The notes beneath the pieces were generated by a model, which was given only the letters and a program-made list of their open reading frames with translations, was not told the DNA's origin and did no database searches. A stretch of 49,886 nucleotides of DNA, from NCBI RefSeq assembly GCF_002210095.1, contig NZ_AQQR01000027.1, positions 1 through 49,886 on the forward strand. Reading direction: 5' to 3'. Shown here piece after piece: positions 41,094 through 49,886 of the stretch (position 1 is the first letter of the stretch; each line of letters begins with the position of its first letter). Made by a program: the position numbers and the translations under genes. The stretch comes from Marinibacterium profundimaris (lineage in GTDB: Bacteria; Pseudomonadota; Alphaproteobacteria; Rhodobacterales; Rhodobacteraceae).

Positions 41094-42800
41094 ATGAACC
41101 ATCGTCTCAAGACAACCACCGCACTGGCGTTAGGCCTTGGCCTTTTGTCGGTGCCCGCTTTCGCCGATATGGATGCGGCCAAGGCGTTCCTCGATGCTGA
41201 AATCGGCGATATGTCCGGGCTGTCCCGCGCGGATCAAGAAGCCGAAATGCAGTGGTTCATCGATGCGGCCCAGCCCTTTGCGGGCATGGAGATCAAAGTG
41301 GTCTCCGAGACCATCACCACGCATGAATATGAATCTCAGGTGCTCGCCCCCGCGTTCGAGGCCATCACCGGCATCAAAATCACCCACGACCTGATCGGCG
41401 AAGGCGATGTGGTCGAGAAACTGCAAACTCAGATGCAGTCCGGCGAAAACATCTATGACGCCTATGTCAACGACTCCGACCTGATCGGCACCCACTGGCG
41501 CTATCAGCAGGTGCGCAACCTCACCGACTGGATGGCAAACGAAGGCGCAGATGTGACCAACCCCGGTCTCGATCTCGACGACTACATCGGCACCCAGTTC
41601 ACCACCGCACCCGATGGCAAACTCTATCAGCTTCCCGACCAGCAGTTCGCGAACCTTTACTGGTTCCGCTACGATTGGTTCACCGATCCCGCAATCATGG
41701 CCGAGTTCAAAGAGAAATACGGCTACGACCTCGGCGTTCCGGTCAACTGGTCGGCCTATGAGGACATCGCCGAATTCTTCACCGGTCGCGAAATCGACGG
41801 TGTCGAGGTCTATGGCTCGATGGACTACGGCAAAAAAGACCCGTCCTTGGGCTGGCGCTACACCGACGCATGGATGTCCATGGCCGGGATGGGCGACAAA
41901 GGCGAACCCAACGGCCTTCCGGTCGATGAATGGGGCATCCGCGTGAACGAGAACTCGCAACCTGTCGGCGCCTGTATGGCACGCGGCGGCGCGGCGAACT
42001 CTCCGGCGGCGGTCTATGCGGTGGAGAAAGCCATCGACTGGCTGAACAAATACTCCCCGCCCTCGGCCATGGGCATGACCTTCTCGGAGGCCGGTCCGGT
42101 TCCGGGTCAGGGCAACATCGCGCAACAGATGTTCATGTACACCACCTTCGTCGCGCCTCTGGTCGACAGCCCGGCGGTGATGAACGAGGATGGCACCCCG
42201 AAATGGCGTCTCGCCCCCAGCCCGCATGGCGTCTACTGGGAAGACGGCATGAAGGTCGGCTATCAGGACGTGGGCTCCTGGACGCTGATGAAATCCACGC
42301 CGGATGATCGCGCCAAAGCCGCTTGGCTCTACGCACAATTCGTGGGCTCCAAGACCGTCGACGTGAAGAAATCCCATGTCGGTCTGACCTTCACCCGCGA
42401 ATCCACCATCCAGCATGAGAGCTTCTCCGATCGTGCGCCGAAACTTGGCGGTCTCGTCGAGTTCTACCGCTCGCCCGACCGTGTGCGCTGGTCGCCCACC
42501 GGCACCAACGTTCCGGATTATCCGAAGCTCGCCCAGCTCTGGTGGCAGAATATCGGTGACGCGATGTCCGGCGCGAAATCCGCGCAGGATGCGCTCGACA
42601 GCCTCTGCGCCGATATGGAGAAAGTCATGGAGCGCCTCGAGCGCGCTGGCATTCAGGGCGATCTCGGGCCGGTCATGAACGACGAGACCAGCGCCGAGGA
42701 GTGGCTCGCCAAGCCCGGCGCACCGAAACCCGCCATCGAAAACGAGCGCGAGACGCCGCAAACCGTCTCCTACGACGCGCTCGTGGCCTCCTGGAAATAA
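41094..42800 (+). CDS. glpV: Glycerol-3-phosphate ABC transporter binding protein GlpV
   Basis: A 568-residue periplasmic solute-binding protein with a signal peptide ending VPAFA (residue 24). Its size is unusual for the class but typical for GlpV. Regions such as FAGMEIKVVSETITTHEYES and GENIYDAYVNDSDLIG match the extracellular-solute-binding family 1. It captures glycerol-3-phosphate (perhaps also glycerol) for GlpPQST. It ends the operon before a strong terminator. Confidence 0.92.
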   Translation: MNHRLKTTTALALGLGLLSVPAFADMDAAKAFLDAEIGDMSGLSRADQEAEMQWFIDAAQPFAGMEIKVVSETITTHEYESQVLAPAFEAITGIKITHDLIGEGDVVEKLQTQMQSGENIYDAYVNDSDLIGTHWRYQQVRNLTDWMANEGADVTNPGLDLDDYIGTQFTTAPDGKLYQLPDQQFANLYWFRYDWFTDPAIMAEFKEKYGYDLGVPVNWSAYEDIAEFFTGREIDGVEVYGSMDYGKKDPSLGWRYTDAWMSMAGMGDKGEPNGLPVDEWGIRVNENSQPVGACMARGGAANSPAAVYAVEKAIDWLNKYSPPSAMGMTFSEAGPVPGQGNIAQQMFMYTTFVAPLVDSPAVMNEDGTPKWRLAPSPHGVYWEDGMKVGYQDVGSWTLMKSTPDDRAKAAWLYAQFVGSKTVDVKKSHVGLTFTRESTIQHESFSDRAPKLGGLVEFYRSPDRVRWSPTGTNVPDYPKLAQLWWQNIGDAMSGAKSAQDALDSLCADMEKVMERLERAGIQGDLGPVMNDETSAEEWLAKPGAPKPAIENERETPQTVSYDALVASWK

Positions 42801-42808
42801 CTGATCGA

Positions 42809-42839
42809 GAGGGGGCGGGGTCATTCCCGCCCTCTTTTT
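42809..42839 (+). terminator. Intrinsic terminator after glpV
   Basis: A GC-rich hairpin, GGGCGGG-6-CCCGCCC (42813-42819 and 42826-42832), extended by flanking G/C pairs and followed by TCTTTTTG. It lies directly after the glpV stop and separates glpV from glpK. Confidence 0.85.
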
Positions 42840-42908
42840 GCGCTCTCTTCTCCGTCCAGAGATGGTGGCATAGCCTTGGACAGAGCAGAGACCACCAAGG
42901 AGATGCAT

Positions 42909-44392
<1,484 letters not shown>

Positions 44393-44393
<1 letters not shown>

Positions 44394-45550
44394 TGTCGGG
44401 TCACGCCGAAAGCCTCGCGTCCAATCCGGTCGCGGATATCGCCTTTACCGCGCCCGCTCGCTGTCTGATCGGACGTGGCGCAAAGGATCAGGTCGCAGCT
44501 TTGGTGCGCGAGAGAGGGCAAAAGGTTCTCGTCTTGCGCAGCGCCTCGGTCCTTTGGGCCGATGTGCTGATCGAAGAACTCGACACTCTTGGGGCACAGG
44601 TCACATCCCTTACCGCCCGTGGCGAGCCGACCGTCGATCAGGTCCGCGACGCGGTGGCCCGCGCCCGTGCGTCCGCCGCCGAGTGTATCGTCGCCATTGG
44701 CGGCGGTGCGGTGATTGATCTGGGCAAGGCGGTGTCGGGGCTGTGTGTCTCCGAGGGCGATGTCTTGGATCATCTCGGTCTCGGGCCCGATCCCGCGCCC
44801 AAACTCAACGCCCCCCTGCCCTTCGTGGCGATCCCGACCACCGCAGGCACCGGCGCAGAGGCCACCCGCAACGCGGTGATCGGTGTACCGGAACAAGGGC
44901 TCAAGATCAGCCTGCGCGATCCACGTCTCGTGCCGGACCTTGCGGTGGTCGATGCGTCCCTGACCGATGGACTGCCCAAATCCCTGACCCTTTCGACCGG
45001 GTTGGATGCGCTGACACAGTTGATCGAGAGCTACCTGTCAAACCGCGCCAATCCGGTCACCGATGCCCTCGCCCGCGGCATGATCGGGCCTGCGGCCGCA
45101 GCGCTTCAGACGCTCATGACACGTGAGGATGAAACCGCGCGCGACACTTTGGCCAAAGCCAGCTATCTGAGCGGTCTGGCGCTGGCCAATTCCGGGCTTG
45201 GGATTGTGCATGGCCTCGCCGCCGTCATCGGCAGTCGCGGTGGCGCCCATGGCGCGATCTGCGGGCGTCTGCTGCCTGCTGCACTGACGGTCAATCATGC
45301 CGCGCTGATAAAGGCTGGCAGACCCACCGCACGCTGCGAAGAGATCGAACGATGGTTGCAAGACGGGCTTGGCATGTCCCTGCGCCCTTTCATTGACAGG
45401 CATGGACTGGCCTCTCTGGGCGCCCTGCACTGCGGCCCGCCACTTTGGGAGGAAACAGCGCGAAATGCCCTATCGGCCTCCTCCACACAGGCCAACCCTG
45501 TGCGGCTCAGTGTCGCCGAGGTGCACCAAATCCTGAAGCTTTCCTCCTGA
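44393..45550 (+). CDS. Iron-type alcohol dehydrogenase with altered metal site
   Basis: A 385-residue member of the group III (iron-containing) alcohol dehydrogenases. GGGAVIDLGKAVSG (about 103-116) and PTTAGTGAEATRNAVI (148-163) bind NAD(P). The metal ligands are Asp205, His273 (GIVHG) and His286 (GAHG); the first His of the usual DALTH motif is Gln209 here (DALTQLIESYLS). Substrate unknown; glycerol or a related polyol or aldehyde is suggested by coupling to glpK. It ends the glycerol block. Confidence 0.85.
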
Positions 45551-45723
45551 TCCAGGGCGCGTCCCCAAATGCGACCGGCCCACCCAAGGCCTTACGTGCA
45601 GGCCTCTTTCATTGTGGGCGAATGCCAATGAACGCTGTCGAAGACCTGACGCTTCAAAACCCGAATGTAATGGTGCGGGATTGCCAACTTGCTGCCCCCA
45701 CAGAAGCGGTCTAGCTGGTGGGC

Positions 45724-45929
45724 ATGAAAATACCAGCAGAGATGCCACGCCTGAAGGGCTATCGTTTCCCGCGCGAAATCATCGCCTACGCCGTTTGGGT
45801 CTATCATCGGTTCGCGCTGAGCACGGCGGATGTGGAGGATCTCCTCGCCGAGCGAGGCGTAGTCGTCAGCCGGGAAACCGTACGCAAATGGGTGAACCGG
45901 TTTGGTCGGCATTTCGCACGTTGTGTAAA
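45724..45929 (+). pseudogene. IS6-family transposase, cut by the Tn3-family element
   Basis: Starts MKIPAEMPRLKGYRFPREII and continues with HTH region VEDLLAERGVVVSRETVRKWVNRFG, then breaks off after about 69 residues at the Tn3-type end. It is a different IS6 member from the fragment at 32707-33079. The DDE domain is absent from the window. Confidence 0.85.
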
Positions 45930-45962
45930 GGGGTCTGATGCCGGAGAGTGCAGAATCTTACG

Positions 45963-46265
45963 CTAAGCGCTGAGCACTCGTTTCCCGTAATCGCGTAGAT
46001 TGCCGTTTGGATCGACATACCGGTAGAGCGTGACCGGTTTGACGCCTAGTTCCTTGCAAAGTTCTGAAACAGATGTGTCGCGACTAGCCATAGCGGCCTG
46101 AGCCATGCGGACCTGCGCTTTCGTCAGCGCGAACTTCCTTCCACCTTTTCGGCCTCGGGCGCGGGCGGCCTGGAGCCCCGCCATCGTGCGTTCGCGGATC
46201 AACTCGCTTTCAAATTCTGCAAGCGCAGCAAAGATGCCAAATGAAAGCCGTCCAGCCGCAGTCGT
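45963..46265 (-). pseudogene. tnpR: Serine resolvase (TnpR), C-terminal part only
   Basis: The minus-strand frame reads TTAAGRLSFGIFAALAEFES, then ELIRERTMAGLQAARARGRK and the C-terminal DNA-binding helix-turn-helix (SVSELCKELGVKPVTLYRYV). These match Tn3-family resolvases. The catalytic N-terminal domain of about 110 residues with the active Ser is missing; the frame runs directly into transposase sequence at about 46265. It cannot be active. Confidence 0.85.
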
Positions 46266-46861
46266 TGCGCCACTACACCCTTGCCGACGACGATCTGGAA
46301 TTCATCCGCGCCCGCCGCCGCCCCCACAATCGATTTGGGTTCACTCTTCAACTTTGCGCATTGCGCTATCCCGGCCGGTTGCTGACTCCGGGTGAGGTCA
46401 TTCCAATGGAGGTCACGCGGTTCCTGGCAGCGCAACTTGGGCTGAAGCCGGACGATCTGGCAGGATATGCAAGCCGTGAAGAGACGCGTCATGAACACCT
46501 GGCTGCCTTGCGGGATCTCTATGGCTACAAGATGTTCACTGGCCGAGGATCGCGCGACCTGAAGGTCTGGCTGGAGAGAACGGCCGAAACAGCTCGGTCG
46601 AACGAGGATTTGGCGCGGCGTTTCGTAGAACAGTGCCGGGCGACCCAGACCATTCTACCGGGGATCACGGTTATAGAACGCCTTTGCGCGGATGCTCTCG
46701 TCGCCGCAGAGCGACGGATCGACGCTCGAATCGCTGAGCGACTGGACGATAAGATGCGCAGCCGACTTGACGCTTTGCTGACGGAAACGGCAGACGGCTC
46801 TGTCACCCACTTTGTCTGGCTGCGCCAGTTTGAAGTGGGCCAGAACTCGGCCGACATGAAC
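46265..46861 (+). pseudogene. tnpA: Tn3-family transposase (TnpA), first fragment
   Basis: Reads LRHYTLADDDLEFIRARRRP, the beginning region of Tn3-family transposases (DUF4158 part), but without the first ~30 residues. It continues in frame to HFVWLRQFEVGQNSADMN, where the IS66-family element is inserted. An ATG at 46241 gives an accidental start inside former resolvase sequence. The gene resumes at 49343. Confidence 0.88.
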
Positions 46862-46889
46862 GTAAGCGCTGTGCCGGGATCACGGGATC

Positions 46890-48464
46890 TCAGGTTGACG
46901 GCCTGAAATTCCACGGCAGAAGTTCGTCGATCCGCTTCTGCGGGTGCCCGGCTACGATCGCCTCCAGCGTGGCTTTCAGATAGGCAAAGGGCTCGACGCC
47001 GTTGATCTTTGCCGTCTCGATCAGAGAGGCGATGCGCCCCTAGGACCGGCCGCCCTCGTCATGGCCCGCGAAGAGCGCGTTCTTGCGATTCAGGGCAATC
47101 GGCCTGACGAGATTTTCCACGGAATTGGAGTCGATCTCGACACGGCCGTCCGCGAGAAACGTCTGCAGCCCGTCCCAATGGTTATGGATGTAGGCGAGCT
47201 TCTCGCCGAGCCGGGATTTGGCCGAAACACGTCTGCGCTGCCCCTGCAGCCAGGTGCCGAATGCTGCGACCAGCGGCGCGGTGCGTGCCTGGCGGGCAGA
47301 CAGCCGCTGATCAGGGGAACAGCCGCGGATCTCAGCCTCCACCTTGTAGAACTCGGCGATGCGGCGCAGCCCTTCGGCGGCGATTTCCGACCCATCGCGG
47401 TCGAAGATTTCCCTCAGCTTGCGCCTGGCATGCGACCAGCAATGGGCGACCGTGACCGGGCTGCCGCCTTTCCGGGACGGGCGTGTCAGGCGGTTGTAGC
47501 CCTGGTATCCGTCGAGCTGCAGAATGCCGTCGAAGCCGGTCAGGAATGTCTCCGCGTGCTCGCCGCCGCGGCCCGGGGCGTAGAAATACACCACGCCCGG
47601 AGGGTCATCGCCGCCCCAGGCGCGATCGTCGCGGGCCAGCACCCAGAGGAAGCCGGTTTTTGTCTTCCCGCGTCCCGGATCGAGCACCGGCGCGGTGGTC
47701 TCGTCCATGAACAGCTTGGTCGACGCCTTGAGATGCTCCGCCAGCCGGTCGACGACGGGGCCGAGATGGAAGGCCGCGGTGCCGACCCAGTCGGCGAGCG
47801 TGCTGCGGTGGAGATCGACGCCGGAGCGGGCGAGGATCTGGCTCTGTCTGTAAAGGGGAAGGTGGTCGGCGTACTTGCTGACCAGCACATGCGCGATCAT
47901 TGCCTCGGTGGGCAGCCCGCCTTCGATCAAATGGGCGGGCGCCGGGGCCTGGATCACGCCGTCGGTGCAAATCCGGCAGGCGTAGCGGGGGCGGATGGTG
48001 ACGATGACCCGCAGCTGCGCGGGGATGATGTCGAGCCGTTCTGTCCGGTCCTCGCCGATCTTGTGCATGCGTCCGCAGCCACAGGGGCAGTCGCAGCTGG
48101 CGGGCTCGATGACTTCCTCGATGCGCTGCAGTTCTGCCGGGAGATTGCCGCGGTTGCGCTTCGCGGCGGGGCTCTTGCGGCGCGCGTCCCTGGGCCCCTG
48201 CACCCCCTTTTGGGCTTCGACCTCGGCGACGGCCGTTTCCAGGTCCTCGAAGGCCAGTTGCCGCTCGTCCTCGCCGAGCTTTTCCGACTTCTTGCCGTGG
48301 ACGACATGGTTCAGCTCGGCGACGAGATGCTCCAGGCGTGCGACGACCTCCTTGAGGCCCGCCGTCTCGTCCCGCAGATCGAGATGCGCGCGCAACAGCG
48401 CAGCAACGGCTGCGCGCTGGTCCTCGGGGATGGCGGAAAGGTCGATCTCGGGCACGGCGGTCAT
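46890..48464 (-). pseudogene. tnpC: IS66 TnpC transposase with in-frame amber codon
   Basis: The DDE transposase of IS66, full length 524 codons. It shows the Cys-rich zinc motif CDCPCGCGRMHKIGE (about 124-138), HHLPLYRQ-like YADHLPLYRQSQILARSGV, KLFMDETTAPVLDPG with catalytic Asp (about 246) and LQLDGYQGYNRL with the second Asp. At 47040-47042 a TAG stands where relatives have Trp (GGRS-stop-GRIASLIETAK); the frame continues for another 49 codons to ...LPWNFRPST. Loss of this tail may or may not abolish activity. Confidence 0.88.
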
Positions 48465-48518
48465 GCTGGCAGCATAGACCGGACGACCGCGCCGCCACCG
48501 CCAAAACCGGGCCGCGAG

Positions 48519-48869
48519 TCATTCCGCCGCGGCGGGACGCCGCGCTTCCAGCGCCTTCACCCTGCGCCAGTCGAGCCCGGCAAACAGGGCCTCGAACTGT
48601 GCCCGGTTCAACGACATCACCCCGTCGGTCACTGGCGGCCAGGTGAAGGTTGCCTCTTCCAGCCGCTTGTACGCCATGACCAGACCGGTACCGTCCCAGA
48701 ACAGGATCTTCAGCCTGTCGGCCCGCTTCGAGCGGAAAACGAAGACCGCGCCCGCGAAGGGATCTTCCTTCAGCGCCGACTGCACCAGCGCGGCAAGGCC
48801 GTCATGGCCCTTGCGGAAATCCACGGGCTTCGTGGCCACGAGGATCCGCACCCGGTCGGACGGGATCAT
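48519..48869 (-). CDS. tnpB: IS66 TnpB (Orf2) accessory protein
   Basis: A 116-residue protein, typical of IS66 Orf2: MIPSDRVRILVATKPVDFRK, then GHDGLAALVQ and DRLKILFWDGTGLVMAYKRL. It is required for transposition of the family, with unknown mechanism. It overlaps the upstream tnpA by 4 bases. Confidence 0.93.
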   Translation of the reverse strand: MIPSDRVRILVATKPVDFRKGHDGLAALVQSALKEDPFAGAVFVFRSKRADRLKILFWDGTGLVMAYKRLEEATFTWPPVTDGVMSLNRAQFEALFAGLDWRRVKALEARRPAAAE

Positions 48870-49249
48870 GCCAGCGCCCGAACCACGGCGGCGATCCGCT
48901 CCGGCGAGGCGTCGGGCTCGAGCCGTACCGTCACCGCGCCGACGGCGATCTCGACGCTGCCGCTTGCAACCGGCCCCGTGTCCGCCAGCGCTTCCGCCGA
49001 CGCCACCATCAGCGACATGAACTCCACGGCATCCTCAGGCGCAGGCAGCACCAGCCTGCCGTCCCGCGCCATCCGCCGCCACGCCGAGACCTGGTTCGCC
49101 GCCAGCCCGTGCCGCGCCGCTACCGCGTTCACGGTCGCGCCGGGGCGCAGCGTCTCGGCCACGATCTCGGCCTTCAACTCCTCCGGCCACTTGCGGTTCC
49201 TGCGCTGCGTCTCGCGTTCGTTCGTGAGAACCTCAAAATGTGCGCTCAT
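48866..49249 (-). CDS. tnpA: IS66 TnpA (Orf1) DNA-binding protein
   Basis: A 127-residue protein with a helix-turn-helix (about residues 15-55: RKWPEELKAEIVAETLRPGA, VNAVAARHGLAANQVSAWRR) like other IS66 Orf1 and IS3 OrfA proteins. An ATG four codons upstream (49261) is an equal alternative start. It is the first gene of the IS66 operon. Confidence 0.9.
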   Translation of the reverse strand: MSAHFEVLTNERETQRRNRKWPEELKAEIVAETLRPGATVNAVAARHGLAANQVSAWRRMARDGRLVLPAPEDAVEFMSLMVASAEALADTGPVASGSVEIAVGAVTVRLEPDASPERIAAVVRALA

Positions 49250-49342
49250 TGAGAAAGTCACTCCCTGCCTGTCGCTGGGAATGAGATCTCAGAACTCCAC
49301 TCTCATAAACAGGTGGGGTCGGCACACCGCATACACATGAAC

Positions 49343-49886
49343 CGGCTGCTCGACCGGTTGGAATTCTTGCGGGCCATGGCCCTGGACCGGACTGTCCTAT
49401 CGGCTGTGCCGCCCCACCGTATCGCGCGCCTCCGACGGCAAGGGGAACGTTATTTCGCCGGAGATCTGCGGGATATTTCAGGCGACCGCCGTCTTGCTGT
49501 CCTCGCGGTCTGCGTTTTGGAATGGCGCAGTGCCATTGCCGATGCAGTGGCCGAAACCCATGACCGTATTGTCGGGAAGACGTGGCGCGAAGCGAAACGC
49601 GCATGCGGCGCCCGTGCGGATGATGCCAGGGCGGCCTTGAAGGACACTTTGCAGGGGTTCTCAAATCTCGGATCAGCACTGCTGGAGGCCCATGAAGATC
49701 AGGTCCCCTTGGGTGACGCGGTGTAAAACGCCGGCGGCTGGACTTCACTCAGAGAGCTTGTCGCCTCGGCGGGCCAACTCACCAACACATTAGCAGCTGA
49801 TCCGCTGGCACATGTTGTCCATGGGTATCACCGCTTCCGGCGCTATGCACCGCGCATGTTGCGGGCGGGCTCTGCCTCACTTTGTG
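49343..49886 (+). pseudogene. tnpA: Tn3-family transposase (TnpA), second fragment with a nonsense codon
   Basis: Continues the transposase in the same frame after the IS66 element: RLLDRLEFLRAMALDRTVLS, then RLRRQGERYFAGDLRDISGD and THDRIVGKTWREAKRACGAR. A TAA at 49724-49726 interrupts it, but the same frame goes on with GGWTSLRELVASAGQLTNTL and ADPLAHVVHGYHRFRRYAPR to near the window end. So this gene has an N-terminal loss, an insertion and a point nonsense change. Confidence 0.88.

Larger units (their letters stand above)
46862..49334. mobile_element. IS66-family insertion sequence
   Basis: A 2473-bp element with ends GTAAGCGCTGTGCCG and, inverted, GTATGCGGTGTGCCG (13 of 15 identical), flanked by the exact 8-bp duplication ACATGAAC (46854-46861 and 49335-49342). 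Size, duplication length and gene set (tnpA, tnpB, tnpC on the minus strand) are typical of IS66. Removing it with one duplication copy restores the Tn3 transposase frame exactly. Confidence 0.94.
45930..49886. mobile_element. Tn3-family transposon remnant, left end, extends past the window
   Basis: The left terminal repeat begins GGGGTCTGATGCCGGAGAG and continues to about 45967 with CAGAATCTTACGCTAAG, which from memory resembles the Tn5393-type end (GGGGTC...GAATCCTACGCTAAG). It sits inside an IS6-family transposase gene. Inside are a resolvase fragment and a transposase fragment directly abutting, with an IS66-family element inserted in the latter. The right end is not in the window. Confidence 0.75.

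Noticed and set aside
46944-49340. A very long plus-strand open frame (about 800 codons) across the IS66 element.
   Set aside because: It is exactly antisense to tnpC, tnpB and tnpA of IS66, whose products are clearly recognised. Long antisense frames are usual in GC-rich DNA.

Overview
The window is GC-rich DNA with alphaproteobacterial gene content, most like the Rhodobacterales (Roseobacter group). It reads as part of a conjugative plasmid or integrative conjugative element carrying accessory metabolic cargo. I see no repABC genes, no integrase and no rRNA or tRNA genes, so plasmid versus ICE cannot be settled from this window alone.

Layout. (1) 1-3357: remnant of a metal-responsive (nickel/cobalt type) module with a FrmR/RcnR-family repressor, an MFS exporter truncated at its C-terminus, a His-rich exported protein, a HupE/UreJ-family membrane protein, a membrane-anchored protein, and a stub of a further exported protein. 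(2) 3498-18055: conjugation module with a winged-helix DNA-binding protein, accessory exported proteins, a ParDE toxin-antitoxin pair, and a tightly packed virB operon in the order unknown gene, virB1, B2, B3, B4, B7-like, VirB5-like/transglycosylase hybrid, B5, B8, B9, B10, B11, exported protein, B6. (3) 18452-23396: cargo block with a LysR regulator, an MFS exporter, a decayed exported-protein stub, a Tat-exported alpha/beta hydrolase with a Cys nucleophile, a cyclophilin-like protein and an SDR oxidoreductase. (4) 23820-30614: DNA-processing module with virD4, virD2 and virD1/mobC on the minus strand, a hairpin-rich oriT-like region, then divergent virC1 and virC2. This copies the virC/virD layout of Ti plasmids. 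(5) 30776-32568: a small unknown gene, a Fic protein whose start lies inside a perfect 12-bp inverted repeat, and an AT-rich patch with interleaved inverted repeats. (6) 32569-45550: IS6-family remnants, then a complete glycerol-3-phosphate locus (glpR, glpD, the ABC transporter glpSTPQUV, glpK and an Fe-type alcohol dehydrogenase). An IS5-family (IS903-like) element with an exact 9-bp target duplication sits between glpR and glpD. (7) 45724-49886: nested mobile DNA. A Tn3-family transposon lies inside an IS6-family transposase gene, the Tn3 resolvase and transposase genes are fused by a deletion, and an IS66-family element with an exact 8-bp duplication lies inside the Tn3 transposase gene.

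How the parts work together. VirD1/MobC and VirD2 would nick oriT, VirC1/VirC2 would help load the complex, VirD4 would deliver it, and the VirB channel would export it. ParDE would stabilise the element. Three conjugation-module promoters share a common motif (28 of 31 bases identical between two of them, 16 of 20 with the third). One of the three precedes the winged-helix gene, making that protein a candidate regulator of the set. The glp block would import glycerol-3-phosphate and feed it to glycolysis, with GlpK adding glycerol. The most unusual items are the VirB5-like protein with an inserted lytic transglycosylase domain, the shared promoter motif, the hairpin array at the putative oriT, and the Fic operator over the ribosome binding site.
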